The notes: generated from the sequence alone by a model not told the origin. A DNA stretch of 55,670 nt from Brevundimonas sp. AAP58 (GCF_001295975.1 NZ_LJHU01000041.1:1-55670), one strand, 5' to 3'. Numbered from the stretch's first letter, positions 1-13,742 are shown. Numbers and translations are program-made.

Positions 1-92
1 GGAACAGGGCGGCGCGCGAGAGCGCGAAGCTGTCACGCGCACAGTCGGCGGACGCATTTCGCCTCCGCTTCGCTCCGGCGCCGCCTTGTTCC
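1..92. repeat. Intergenic inverted repeat cut by window edge
   Basis: The first 14 bases (GGAACAGGGCGGCG) pair with 79-92 (CGCCGCCTTGTTCC) with one mismatch, giving a stem-loop that probably extends left of the window. Bases 93-192 up to the ligA stop hold no convincing gene. It is downstream of ligA, so it may also act in transcription termination or be a dispersed palindrome; neither can be decided here. Confidence 0.4.
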
Positions 93-192
93 GGGTCTCT
101 GGTCGCTTCGCTCCCGCCGCCCGGAATGACGAAAGCCAGATTGCGGCTGGGTTGGTGCTCGACCCGGCCCTTGCCCGAGCGCGGCCAGCCAA

Positions 193-2562
<2,370 letters not shown>

Positions 2563-2606
2563 TTAGCGGACGAGCCGGCCAAGCTCGCGCTAGATCATCC
2601 TCATGA

Positions 2607-2709
2607 CTCGTCACCGCCGGGCTTGTCCCGGCGACCCATAGACGTCGATCTCGCCTCCGCCCCCCGATTGTGTCTATGGGTGGCCGGGACAGGCCCGGCC
2701 ATGACGAGG
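2607..2709. repeat. Large imperfect palindrome between ligA and M28 peptidase
   Basis: The arm at 2607-2643 (CTCGTCA, then GCCGGGCTTGTCCCGGC, then CCCATAGAC) is matched in reverse by 2672-2709 (GTCTATGGG, then GCCGGGACAGGCCCGGC, then ATGACGAG). Arms are about 37 bp with few mismatches around a 28-bp loop, and each contains its own short palindrome. This is the build of dispersed intergenic palindromes common in alphaproteobacterial genomes. It sits between divergent promoters and has no coding potential. Confidence 0.75.
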
Positions 2710-2770
2710 AAATGGGTTTGAAAATCTCAGTCCGCGCTGGCGTGAAGCGCGGCTTGTCCAAGGAGGCTCC

Positions 2771-3736
2771 ATGTCCCGCACGCTTCGCGCCCTGTTCGTC
2801 GGCGCCGCCCTGACCGCGCTCGCCGCCTGCGCCGGCATGGAGACGGCGACGCCCGCGCCGGAGACCGCAGCGCCGGCCGCGAGCGCCGACTATGCCCAGC
2901 TGATCGCGGACCTGCGCATCCTGTCGGCCGACGACATGGAGGGGCGGGACACTGGCGCGCCGGGCGGGGAGCGGGCGCGGGCCTATATCGTGTCGCGGCT
3001 GGAGGCGCTGGGGGTCGCGGCCCCGCCCATGGGCAGGCTGCAGCCGTGGGAGATGCAGGGCCGCACGCGCGAGGGGCCGCGGACGTTCAATGGCGTGAAT
3101 GTGCTGGCGGTGATCCCGGGAACGCGGGCGACCGATCGCTACATCGTCATCACCGCCCATTATGACCACGTCGGCATCGCGGACGGGCAGATCCACAACG
3201 GGGCCGACGACAATGCCTCGGGCGTGGCGACGGCTCTGGAGATCGCGGCCCGGCTGAAGGCGGCGCAGCCCGAGCACAGCGTGATCTTCGCCTTCCTGGA
3301 CGGGGAGGAGCGGGGCTTGCTCGGCGCACGGCACTTCGTGGAGGCGCCGCCGGTGCCGCTGAGCTCCATCGCGCTGAACCTCAACTTCGACATGACGGCG
3401 CGGGCCGAGACCGACATGAAGCTGTGGGTCACGGGGACGTATCAGAACCCGACGCTGCGGCCGCTGCTGGAGGGCGTGGGGACCGAGGGCGGGGTGTCAC
3501 TGGCGTTCGGCAAGGACACGCCGCAGGACACCGGGGCCGACAACTGGGTCGAGGCGTCGGACCACGCGGCCTTCTATCGGGCCGGGCTGCCGTTCCTGTA
3601 TCTGGGAGTGGACTATCACCCGGATTATCACCGGCCGACGGACGACTTCGACAAGGTGAACCCGGCGGTGTTCGCGGCGGCGACGGAGCTGTCGTGGCGG
3701 TCGTTCCAGGCGCTGGATCGAGGCATGAGCCGCTGA
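2771..3736 (+). CDS. M28 family zinc peptidase, lipoprotein
   Basis: A predicted exported aminopeptidase-type metallopeptidase. Residues 1-20 form a lipoprotein signal peptide ending in lipobox LAAC (Cys20), so it is probably anchored to a membrane facing the periplasm. The M28 di-zinc ligands are recognisable: His130 in TAHYDH, Asp146/147 in GADDNASG, Glu179/180 in DGEERG, Asp207 in NFDM and a C-terminal His in DYHRPTDDF (about 287). ATG 2771 has a strong AAGGAGG at 2760-2766. The stop overlaps the ATG of the next lipoprotein gene (TGATG), so the two are co-translated. At 321 aa it is a compact M28 enzyme without a PA insert. Substrate unknown. Confidence 0.9.
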   Translation: MSRTLRALFVGAALTALAACAGMETATPAPETAAPAASADYAQLIADLRILSADDMEGRDTGAPGGERARAYIVSRLEALGVAAPPMGRLQPWEMQGRTREGPRTFNGVNVLAVIPGTRATDRYIVITAHYDHVGIADGQIHNGADDNASGVATALEIAARLKAAQPEHSVIFAFLDGEERGLLGARHFVEAPPVPLSSIALNLNFDMTARAETDMKLWVTGTYQNPTLRPLLEGVGTEGGVSLAFGKDTPQDTGADNWVEASDHAAFYRAGLPFLYLGVDYHPDYHRPTDDFDKVNPAVFAAATELSWRSFQALDRGMSR

Positions 3737-4275
3737 TGCGGCGGGCGGCGGGGCTCGTGTTGGGGGCAGCGGCGGTCGTGCTGGCTGGGTGCGATCTGTT
3801 CGAGCCGCCCGCGGCAGAACGGGCCGAGACGGGCGAGCGCGCAGAAGCACCAACGGCGGACGGGGCGTTCCGTCATTCCCAGAGCGAAGACCTGTCGGGG
3901 TTCTATACGCCGGTCGCCGAGACCGGGGAGGGCGAGGGGCGGCTGCTGCTGGTCTTCATCGGCCAGCCGGCGGACTTCGAGGCCTGGGAGAAGGGAACGC
4001 GGAACAGCGAGTTCGCGCCGGTCATGCTGGAGTTCGCGGGCGGTGAGCGCGTGCTCCCGGAGCGGTATGAGGTTTCCGACAGCCGGGTGCGGTTTTCCGG
4101 GACGAGCGAGGCGCTGGGGCGGGTGACGCTGGATGCGCGGCTGGACGGCGGGACGCTGGCGCTGGCGCGGCGCAACCTGGGCACGGCCGAGGACCCGGCG
4201 ATGGAGGGCGCTGTGACGGTCGGCGGGCGCACCTATGGCGGGGTCAAGTTCGCCTGGTCGATGGGCGGGGGCTGA
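3736..4275 (+). CDS. Hypothetical lipoprotein
   Basis: About 179 aa. Starts at ATG 3736, overlapping the M28 stop by one base, and opens with a clear lipoprotein signal ending LAGC (Cys19). The mature part has an Ala/Glu-rich linker, then a compact region with SGFYTP, LLLVFIGQP and a C-terminal beta-rich stretch (GAVTVGGRTYGGVKF). I recognise no catalytic motif or family. Coupling to the M28 peptidase suggests a shared cell-envelope role, which is inference only. The frame is open far upstream, but that part is a shadow of the peptidase gene. A hairpin terminator follows immediately. Confidence 0.75.
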   Translation: MRRAAGLVLGAAAVVLAGCDLFEPPAAERAETGERAEAPTADGAFRHSQSEDLSGFYTPVAETGEGEGRLLLVFIGQPADFEAWEKGTRNSEFAPVMLEFAGGERVLPERYEVSDSRVRFSGTSEALGRVTLDARLDGGTLALARRNLGTAEDPAMEGAVTVGGRTYGGVKFAWSMGGG

Positions 4276-4280
4276 AACGA

Positions 4281-4308
4281 AAGAGGCGGCCCGCGAAGGC
4301 CGCCTCTT
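4281..4308. terminator. Bidirectional hairpin terminator
   Basis: A perfect 11-bp stem (AAGAGGCGGCC / GGCCGCCTCTT) with a 6-base loop lies between the convergent lipoprotein and ppiB genes. A-rich bases on the left and the TCTT tail on the right would let it serve both strands. Confidence 0.75.
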
Positions 4309-4317
4309 GATGGTCGA

Positions 4318-4779
4318 TCAGTTGACCGTCGCCTTGACGATCTTGCCCGGATTGCGGGGCGGCTCGCCCTTGGGCAGGGCGTCGACGTGTTCCATGCCTT
4401 CGATGACCTGGCCCCAGACGGTGTATTGGCGGTCCAGGAAGGTGGCGTCGTCGAAGCAGATGAAGAACTGGCTGTTGGCGCTGTTCGGGTCGTTGGTGCG
4501 GGCCATGGAGCAGACGCCGCGCACGTGAGGCTCGGACGAGAACTCCTGCTTCAGGTTGGGCTTCTTGGAGCCCGAGGTGCCGGTGCCGGTCGGGTCGCCG
4601 CCCTGTGCCATGAAGCCGGGGATGACGCGGTGGAAGACCACGCCGTCGTAGAAGCCTTCCGTGGCCAGCTCGGTGATGCGGGCGACGTGGCCCGGGGCCA
4701 GGTCAGGGCGCAACTTGATGACGACGTCGCCGCCCTGGCCATCGCCGGTGTCGAGAGTGAAGGTGAGGGTGTCGGCCAT
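4318..4779 (-). CDS. ppiB: Peptidyl-prolyl cis-trans isomerase, cyclophilin type
   Basis: Catalyses cis-trans isomerisation of prolyl bonds during protein folding. At 153 aa with no signal peptide it is the cytoplasmic form. Cyclophilin signatures are visible: VVFHRVIPGFMAQGGD (catalytic Arg in FHRV), GTGTSG, and NSANSQFFICF followed by LDRQYTVWGQV. ATG 4779 has AAGGAG a few bases upstream. It is convergent with the lipoprotein gene across a hairpin terminator and divergent from rlmE across a perfect inverted repeat. Confidence 0.95.
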   Translation of the reverse strand: MADTLTFTLDTGDGQGGDVVIKLRPDLAPGHVARITELATEGFYDGVVFHRVIPGFMAQGGDPTGTGTSGSKKPNLKQEFSSEPHVRGVCSMARTNDPNSANSQFFICFDDATFLDRQYTVWGQVIEGMEHVDALPKGEPPRNPGKIVKATVN

Positions 4780-4818
4780 CGGGCGCTCCTTGATCGGATG
4801 TGCGGGGTCCTTACTATC

Positions 4819-4947
4819 CCGCTCATCCCGGCGAAAGCCGGGACCCAGTGCTTTTGCTGGGCAGTGCGGTCGGGATTGGCCGTCGAGCGAACCCGGCGAT
4901 GGTCATCGCCCAAAGGACTGGGTCCCGGCTTTCGCCGGGATGAGCGG
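4819..4947. repeat. Perfect 30-bp inverted repeat between ppiB and rlmE
   Basis: Bases 4819-4848 and 4918-4947 are exact reverse complements (30 of 30) separated by 69 bases. Each arm is itself a palindrome around CCCGGCGAAAGCCGGG, so either arm can fold alone or both can pair into a long hairpin. The right arm ends 9 bases before the rlmE ATG. Such CCCGGCGAAAGCCGGG units are common dispersed intergenic repeats in alphaproteobacteria. Nothing here codes for protein. Confidence 0.85.
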
Positions 4948-4956
4948 AAGTTGAAC

Positions 4957-5664
4957 ATGGAAGACGAAAAGCCGCCCGAACGCCGCCGCATGGTGCGCCC
5001 GCCTTCGGGCGGGACGGCGGCCGGGCGCGGCACGGGCCAGAAGATCAAGACCGCCGACAACAAGACCATGTCGAGCCAGCAGTGGATCAAGCGCCAGCTG
5101 GCCGATCCCTGGTCGGAAAAGGCGCGCGCCGAGGGCTGGCGCAGCCGCGCGGCCTTCAAGCTGACCGAGATCGACGATCGGTTCCACCTGATCAAGCGCG
5201 GGTCGCGGGTGATCGACCTGGGCGCGGCGCCCGGCGGATGGGTGCAGGTCTGCGTCAACCGGGGCGCGGCGGCGGTGGTGGGGGTGGACCTGCTGCCGAT
5301 CGAACCCATTCCCGGATCGACCCTGATCCAGGCCGACTTCACCGAGCCGGGCGTGGACGCCCAGCTGATCGCCGAGCTGGGCGGGGCGCCGGACCTGGTG
5401 CTGTCGGACATGGCCCACAACACGGTGGGGCATCGGCAGACTGACCACCTGAAGATCATCGCCCTGATCGAGATCGCGGCCGACTTCGCCATCCGGACGC
5501 TGAAGCCGGGCGGTCATTTCGTGACGAAGAACTTCCAGGGCGGGGCGGCCGGAGAGGTGCTGAACGACCTGCGCGCGGCCTTCGAGGACGTGAAATACGT
5601 CAAGCCCGCCGCGAGCCGGAAGGGGTCGTCGGAGGTCTATCTGGTCGCGCTGGGGCGGAAATGA
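4957..5664 (+). CDS. rlmE: 23S rRNA (uridine-2'-O)-methyltransferase RlmE
   Basis: FtsJ/RrmJ enzyme that 2'-O-methylates the A-loop uridine of 23S rRNA using SAM. From ATG 4957 the product is 235 aa. It shows the SAM loop VIDLGAAPGGW (85-95) and the catalytic tetrad K-D-K-E: Lys68 (AAFKLTE), Asp151 (LSDMAHN), Lys191 (VTKNFQ) and Glu226 (SSEVYLV). The N-terminal 35 residues are a basic, Pro/Gly-rich extension. The open frame runs much further upstream but there it is antisense to ppiB, so the ATG after GAGCGGAAG is preferred. A toxin-antitoxin pair follows 33 bases downstream. Confidence 0.95.
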   Translation: MEDEKPPERRRMVRPPSGGTAAGRGTGQKIKTADNKTMSSQQWIKRQLADPWSEKARAEGWRSRAAFKLTEIDDRFHLIKRGSRVIDLGAAPGGWVQVCVNRGAAAVVGVDLLPIEPIPGSTLIQADFTEPGVDAQLIAELGGAPDLVLSDMAHNTVGHRQTDHLKIIALIEIAADFAIRTLKPGGHFVTKNFQGGAAGEVLNDLRAAFEDVKYVKPAASRKGSSEVYLVALGRK

Positions 5665-5686
5665 TATACGTCGAGTGATGTATATC
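5663..5686. promoter_or_regulatory. Palindromic operator of the toxin-antitoxin operon
   Basis: GATATAC at 5663-5669 and GTATATC at 5680-5686 are exact reverse complements with a 10-base spacer. They sit just ahead of GGAGG (5688-5692) and the antitoxin ATG (5698). AbrB/MazE-type antitoxins bind such dyads to repress their own operon. The left arm overlaps the rlmE stop codon. Function is inferred from position and symmetry. Confidence 0.6.
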
Positions 5687-5697
5687 CGGAGGTTCTG

Positions 5698-5943
5698 ATG
5701 GGACGTTTGGCGAGATGGGGAAACAGCGCAGGCGTGCGTATTCCCAAGGCAGCCCTGCTGGAAGCCGGGCTGAAAGAGGGGGATGAAGTCGTCGTCCGCG
5801 CGGATGGCCAGGGCGGTCTGACGATCACGCCTGATCGTCGTCGTCAGGAGGCCCTCGAAGCGCTCGATAAGTTTCGAATCAAAATCCCGGCGGACTACAA
5901 GTTCGACCGGGAAGAGGCGAACAGTCGTGGCGGCAAGGCTTGA
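5698..5943 (+). CDS. Antitoxin, AbrB/MazE-type DNA-binding
   Basis: 81 aa. The N-terminal half (about 1-45) is a swapped-hairpin AbrB/SpoVT domain: GRLARWGNSAGVRIP is the classic RxWGNSxGVRIP motif, followed by GLKEGDEVVV. The C-terminal tail (DKFRIKIPADYKFDREEAN) would wrap and neutralise the toxin. ATG 5698 has GGAGG at 5688. The stop overlaps the toxin start (TTGA), giving translational coupling and antitoxin-first order. Likely represses its own operon through the adjacent palindrome. Confidence 0.88.
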   Translation: MGRLARWGNSAGVRIPKAALLEAGLKEGDEVVVRADGQGGLTITPDRRRQEALEALDKFRIKIPADYKFDREEANSRGGKA

Positions 5944-6344
5944 CGGAGTTTCTCGACACTAACGTCGTGATCTACGCCATTGAAGACGAAGGCGATAAGC
6001 GCGCGATTGCTCGGGGGATCCTGGCTCGCAACGATCTGGTTGTCAGTGTGCAGACGCTGAACGAATTTGTATCTGTCGCACGCCGGAAGCTCCGGATGTC
6101 CTGGGACGAGATAATCGCCATCAAGGGATTGCTGCGGACGATGGGAGTCGCTGTCGTGCCGGTTTCGGTGGCTGCCCATGAACATGCGGTCGCCCTGGCC
6201 GTCAGGAACGACATCCACATCTACGACGCCACGATCATCGCCTGCGCGCTGGAAGCCGGGTGCGACACGCTTTGGACCGAGGATTTGACGGACGGGCAGA
6301 GGTTCGGCGGGCTGACCGTGCGCAATCCCTTCGCGGCGGCATGA
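5940..6344 (+). CDS. PIN-domain toxin (VapC-like ribonuclease)
   Basis: 134 aa PIN-domain endoribonuclease, toxin partner of the preceding AbrB-type antitoxin. The acidic metal-binding residues are in place: Asp6 (FLDTNV), Glu42 (LNEFV), Asp96 (IYDATI) and Asp115 (TEDL). The start is a TTG at 5940 that overlaps the antitoxin TGA; no in-frame ATG or GTG lies nearby upstream, and the catalytic Asp comes five residues later. The weak start codon would keep toxin below antitoxin. Its stop overlaps the ATG of the DUF2332 gene. Target RNA unknown. Confidence 0.88.
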   Translation: MTEFLDTNVVIYAIEDEGDKRAIARGILARNDLVVSVQTLNEFVSVARRKLRMSWDEIIAIKGLLRTMGVAVVPVSVAAHEHAVALAVRNDIHIYDATIIACALEAGCDTLWTEDLTDGQRFGGLTVRNPFAAA

Positions 6345-7399
6345 GCGAGGCCGAGGTCCGTGCGGCCTTCGCCAAGCAGGCGGCGATCTGCGCGGCGTCG
6401 GGGGCGCCGTTCACGGGAAGGGTCTGTGGTCTGATCGGAGAGCGGCTGGATCGGTCGGGCGAGATCGGACGGCGCGTGCTGGATTGGGCGGGCAATCCTT
6501 CGCACGAGGGCGATGCCCTGGCGCTGAGGCTGGCGGGCGGGCTGCATGGGCTGGCGCGGGCGGGGAGCGATCCGGGGCTGGCGGCGGTCTATCCGCCGAA
6601 CGCGGCGCCGGGCGACGATGACGTGTTCTGGGAGATCGTGGCGGGATCGCTGGTCTCTCACGCCGCGCAGTTGGATCGGTGGCTGGACGGGCCGCCGCAG
6701 ACCAATGAGGTGGGGCGGTCGGCTGGGTTGATGGCCGGGCTGCTGGTGCTGGCGGAACGGTTCGGGTTGCCGTTCGCGCTGCATGAGCTGGGCGCGAGCG
6801 CGGGACTGAACACGCGGCTGGATCGGTATGGGTTTCGGCTGGGGGAGGTCGAGGCGGGCGATCCAGGCTCGGCGGTGCGGATCGCGCCGGAGTGGCGGGG
6901 GGCGTCGCCGCCGTCGGCCGAGGTGCGGGTGGCGCGGCGGGCGGGGGTGGATCTCAATCCGCTGGACCCGGGCGATCCAGGGACGCGCGAGCGGCTGGCG
7001 GCCTATGTGTGGGCGGACCAGAGAGAGCGGCTGGAGCGGCTGGAGGCGGCGCTGGACATCGCGGCGGGAATGCCGGTGGACATGGAGCGCGGCGACGCTG
7101 CGGACTGGCTGGAGCGCCGGCTGGCGGTCGAGCCCGAGCCGGGCGTGTGCCGGGTCGTGATGCACACCATCGCGTTCCAGTACTTTCCACCCGAGGTTCA
7201 GACGCGGGTGCGGGCGCGGATCGAGGCGGCGGGGGCGCGGGCGACGGAAAGCGCGCCGGTCGCGTGGCTGACGTTCGAGGCGGAGCAGTCGGGGTTCGAG
7301 CGCCAGCCGGTGCTGCGCCTCAGGGCATGGCCGGGCGAGAACGGCGTCATGCTGGCGCGCGGGCATCCGCATGGCAGCTGGTTCGAGTGGGTCGTCTGA
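6341..7399 (+). CDS. DUF2332 family protein
   Basis: About 352 aa, cytoplasmic. I assign it to DUF2332 from overall pattern: an N-terminal helical region (FAKQAAICAASGAPF), the stretch TNEVGRSAGLM, HELGASAGLN in the middle, and a C-terminal VVMHTIAFQYFP followed by PHGSWFEWV. The function of the family is unknown to me. HELGASAGLN looks like a nucleotide or SAM-type loop, but no methyltransferase motif set is complete. ATG 6341 overlaps the toxin stop (ATGA), so translation may be coupled although the genes seem unrelated. Confidence 0.82.
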   Translation: MSEAEVRAAFAKQAAICAASGAPFTGRVCGLIGERLDRSGEIGRRVLDWAGNPSHEGDALALRLAGGLHGLARAGSDPGLAAVYPPNAAPGDDDVFWEIVAGSLVSHAAQLDRWLDGPPQTNEVGRSAGLMAGLLVLAERFGLPFALHELGASAGLNTRLDRYGFRLGEVEAGDPGSAVRIAPEWRGASPPSAEVRVARRAGVDLNPLDPGDPGTRERLAAYVWADQRERLERLEAALDIAAGMPVDMERGDAADWLERRLAVEPEPGVCRVVMHTIAFQYFPPEVQTRVRARIEAAGARATESAPVAWLTFEAEQSGFERQPVLRLRAWPGENGVMLARGHPHGSWFEWVV

Positions 7400-7420
7400 G
7401 GGCAGCGGGCGCTGTGGGCA

Positions 7421-7676
7421 GCGCAAGGTTCATCACGGAGAGCACGAAGCGTTCACAAAGGACACGGAGGGACCGAGCGGACGGTCATGGCGACGACAGG
7501 TCACCGGACGAATCGAGGGTTGCGAGTTGCGGCTCCGCCGCCTCGTCTTGATCGACGCGAAGCGTCCATCTCGAGCCTCGGGCATCTGAAAAGAAGCAGT
7601 CGATGCCGGTTGGTCCTGCTCGGTCCCTTCGTGTCCTTTGTGAACGCTTCGTGCTCTCCGTGATGAACCCTTGCGC
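7421..7676. repeat. MITE-like element with 58-bp terminal inverted repeats
   Basis: Bases 7421-7478 and 7618-7676 are reverse complements over 58 positions with one indel and one mismatch, surrounding 139 bases with no gene. The arms read in one frame give fragments such as [15 protein letters not shown] from both strands, which is symmetry rather than coding. Size and long terminal repeats resemble a non-autonomous miniature element; I see no clear target-site duplication. Bases 7400-7420 and 7677-7711 outside the arms hold nothing else that I can identify. Confidence 0.7.
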
Positions 7677-7711
7677 CGTCTGCGTGCACGCATCTCCCGG
7701 AACGGAACGCC

Positions 7712-8245
7712 TCAGGCCGTCTGCGTCGCCGCGCGCTTGGCCTCGCGGGCCGTCCAGACGCGGTCGTGGATGGCGAAGAAGACCATCTGGACCAGGGGCT
7801 CGATGATGCCGATGGCGAGCGCCTGACGGATGTCCTGGGTGATGGCGAACGCCACCGCCACAGCGACGATCAGGTGCATCACGCCGTAGGTCACGGTCTT
7901 GACCGCGATCTTCCCGAACGACGGCAGGGCGTGGGTGTGGCCGTGGTGGCCGTGGGCGCGCGCCTGTTCCTCGGCGTTCATGACGTCGAGACGGGCGGTG
8001 AAGGCCTCGGCGGTTTCCTCCATGCCGCTGCGGCGACGGCGCTGCTCGATGCGGTGCCAGACGCGGTCGTGGAACGAGTAGGCAATGGTCTGGAAAAAGG
8101 GCTCGACGAAGCCGATGGCCAGCGCCATCCGCCAGTCCTGGGTGATGGCCCAGGCCACCAGCATGGCCACGATCAGGTGCATCACGCCGTAGGAGGCGAT
8201 CTTGAGCGCGAGGCTCTGCACGGATCGAGCGAGGGTGACGACCAT
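7712..8245 (-). CDS. Membrane protein with two DUF2061 domains
   Basis: 177 aa made of two copies of the same short membrane unit. Copy 1 (about 12-67) has [23 protein letters not shown] then a second hydrophobic segment and [10 protein letters not shown]. Copy 2 (about 112-167) has [23 protein letters not shown] and [10 protein letters not shown]. This is the DUF2061 pattern, normally one copy of about 60 residues. The linker between them is charged and His-rich (HGHHGHTH), facing one side of the membrane. Function unknown. It is divergent from guaB. Confidence 0.85.
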   Translation of the reverse strand: MVVTLARSVQSLALKIASYGVMHLIVAMLVAWAITQDWRMALAIGFVEPFFQTIAYSFHDRVWHRIEQRRRRSGMEETAEAFTARLDVMNAEEQARAHGHHGHTHALPSFGKIAVKTVTYGVMHLIVAVAVAFAITQDIRQALAIGIIEPLVQMVFFAIHDRVWTAREAKRAATQTA

Positions 8246-8339
8246 CGCCGCACAAAATGTTAGCTGAGGCTGAAAAGTTCAACCGTCGCTGAAAAAACGT
8301 GGCTCCATGTCGCGGAGGGGCCGATGACCCGCCGCGCGG

Positions 8340-10271
<1,932 letters not shown>

Positions 10272-10281
10272 CGCCGTTAGA

Positions 10282-11511
10282 GTGACCCCCGCCGCCCGTC
10301 TCGCCGCCGCCGCTTCGGTTCTCGACTCCATCGCGCACAGCCGCGCGCCGGCGGAAGTGGTGCTGAAGGCCTGGGGACAGTCCAACCGATACGCGGGGTC
10401 GAAGGACCGGCGGGCCATCGCGGACCGAGTTTACAAGGTGCTGCGTGCGCGCGGGCGACTGGCCTGGGCCATGGGCGGGCGCGAAGACGGGCGGGCGCTG
10501 GTGATCGGCTCGCTCAGCCTGATCGACGGCCTGCCGCTGGAGGAGATCGAGGCGCTCCATTCCGGCGACGGCTATGGGCCGCGTCCCTTGTCCAAGCAGG
10601 AGCGGGCGCGGATTTCGGCGGGCGAAGGCGAGCTTCCGGGCTGGGTCGCCGCGGGCCTGCCGGAGTTCGTCGTGGCGGACTTCCAGAAGACTTCCGGGGA
10701 TCGCTGGGCGGAGGAGGCCGCGGCCCTGATGCAGCCGCGCGCGCCGATCGACCTGCGGGTCAATGTGGCCAAGGCGACGGTCGAGGCGGTGGAGGCAGAG
10801 CTGCGCGAGGCAGGGCTGGCGCCCGAGCGGACGCCGCGCTCGCCGGTGGGGCTGAGACTTGCGGCCGAGCCACCGCCCAACGTCCAGGCGCTGGAGGCCT
10901 TCAAGGCGGGCCGGGTGGAGATCCAGGACGAGGGCAGCCAGATCGTCTGCGCGCTCGCCGAAGCCAGGCCGGGGATGACAGTGGTCGACTATTGCGCCGG
11001 CGGCGGGGGCAAGACGCTCGGCCTGGCCGCGCAGATGGAAGGCCGGGGCCAGCTGATTGCCTGCGACGTGGTGCAGAAGCGGCTGGACAACATCCGGCCC
11101 CGGCTGGCGCGAGCGGGGGTGGAGGCCGAGCTGCGGCTTCTGGGCCATAACGGCGAGGGGATGGACGATCTGGTCGGTCAGGCGGACGTGGTGTTCGTCG
11201 ATGCGCCGTGCTCGGGCTCGGGAACCTGGCGGCGTCGGCCAGAAGACGCCTGGCGGCTGACCGAGGACGAGGTGGCGCGGCTGCACGGGCTGCAGGTCGC
11301 GATCCTGGGCCGGGCGGCGCGGCTGGTGAAGCCAGGCGGGCGGCTGGTCTATGTTACCTGTTCGATGCTGACCGCCGAGAACGAGGCCAGCGCCGACGCC
11401 TTCGAGGCGGGGCATCCGGCGTTTGCTGCGATCGGACCGCGCGTGCGCCTGTCGCCCGCCTCGACGAACACCGACGGCTTCTTCGCCGCCGTCTATGAGC
11501 GTGGCGCATGA
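10282..11511 (+). CDS. RsmB/NOP-family RNA cytosine-C5 methyltransferase
   Basis: 409 aa. The SAM-binding motif DYCAGGGGKT, the motif IV cysteine in VDAPCSGSGTWRRRPE and the catalytic cysteine in YVTCSM mark an m5C RNA methyltransferase of the RsmB/NOL1/NOP2 family. The N-terminal part (AARLAAAASVLDSI ... KDRRAIADRVYKVL) resembles the NusB-like domain of RsmB. Start is GTG 10282, ten bases after the MAPEG stop. The TGA overlaps the ATG of the nucleosidase-like gene. Likely target is 16S rRNA, but this is by family only and the exact base cannot be read from sequence. Confidence 0.92.
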   Translation: MTPAARLAAAASVLDSIAHSRAPAEVVLKAWGQSNRYAGSKDRRAIADRVYKVLRARGRLAWAMGGREDGRALVIGSLSLIDGLPLEEIEALHSGDGYGPRPLSKQERARISAGEGELPGWVAAGLPEFVVADFQKTSGDRWAEEAAALMQPRAPIDLRVNVAKATVEAVEAELREAGLAPERTPRSPVGLRLAAEPPPNVQALEAFKAGRVEIQDEGSQIVCALAEARPGMTVVDYCAGGGGKTLGLAAQMEGRGQLIACDVVQKRLDNIRPRLARAGVEAELRLLGHNGEGMDDLVGQADVVFVDAPCSGSGTWRRRPEDAWRLTEDEVARLHGLQVAILGRAARLVKPGGRLVYVTCSMLTAENEASADAFEAGHPAFAAIGPRVRLSPASTNTDGFFAAVYERGA

Positions 11512-12175
11512 GGTTTCGCGTGGAGCATTGGGGCGGGGTCGCGGTGCTTCCGGTCATGGCCGCGCCTGCCGAATACGGCGGGCATCTGAGCGCGCGGATC
11601 GCGCCTCTGATGACTGGCATCGGCCCGGTCGAGGCGGCGGTCGCCCTGACCCGCGTCCTCGCCGAGCTTGGAGGGGCCGGGCGCCTGCCCGATCTGGTCG
11701 TGTCGCTCGGGTCCTGCGGGTCACCGACGCTTGAACACGCGGCCGTCTATCAGGCCCTGTCCGTCGCCTATCGCGACATGGACGCCAGCCCGCTGGGGTT
11801 CGCGAAGGGGGTAACGCCGCTGTCGGACCTGCCCGCGGTCCTGCCCCTGCCGACGCCCATCCCCGGCGTGCCGACCGCGACCCTGTCGACCGGGGCCGAT
11901 GTGGTCTCCGGCCCCGCCTATGCCGCCATCGACGCCGACATGGTCGACATGGAGACCTGGGCCCTGGTCCGCGCCGCCATGACGTTCGACGTGCCCCTGA
12001 TCGCGCTCCGCGGCGTGTCGGACGGGCGCGCCGAGCTGAAGGCGCTGGAGGACTGGACCTCGACCCTGCACCACGTCGACGAGAACCTCGCCGTCGCTCT
12101 CGACAGACTGAAGGCCGTGCTGGACGCGCGCGGCCTGGACGCCCTCTCTCCCGCCCGCGCCCTGGAAACCGCCCG

Positions 12176-12179
<4 letters not shown>
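11508..12179 (+). CDS. MTA/SAH nucleosidase-like phosphorylase-family protein
   Basis: 223 aa of the PNP/UDP phosphorylase fold. The family signatures are [13 protein letters not shown] near the N-terminus, VVSLGSCGS, and the nucleoside-binding [12 protein letters not shown] followed by ALRGVSDG, where the aspartate of VSDG acts as general acid in MTA/SAH nucleosidases. The predicted reaction is cleavage of methylthioadenosine or S-adenosylhomocysteine to adenine. It overlaps the preceding methyltransferase gene and the following guaA by four bases each, so it is translated with a SAM-using enzyme and a purine enzyme. Specificity is inferred. Confidence 0.8.
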
Positions 12180-13738
<1,559 letters not shown>

Positions 13739-13742
13739 GGCC

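Noticed and set aside
4387..4956. Extension of rlmE frame upstream into ppiB
   Set aside because: This part is antisense to ppiB and passes through the perfect inverted repeat; ATG 4957 has its own ribosome-binding site.
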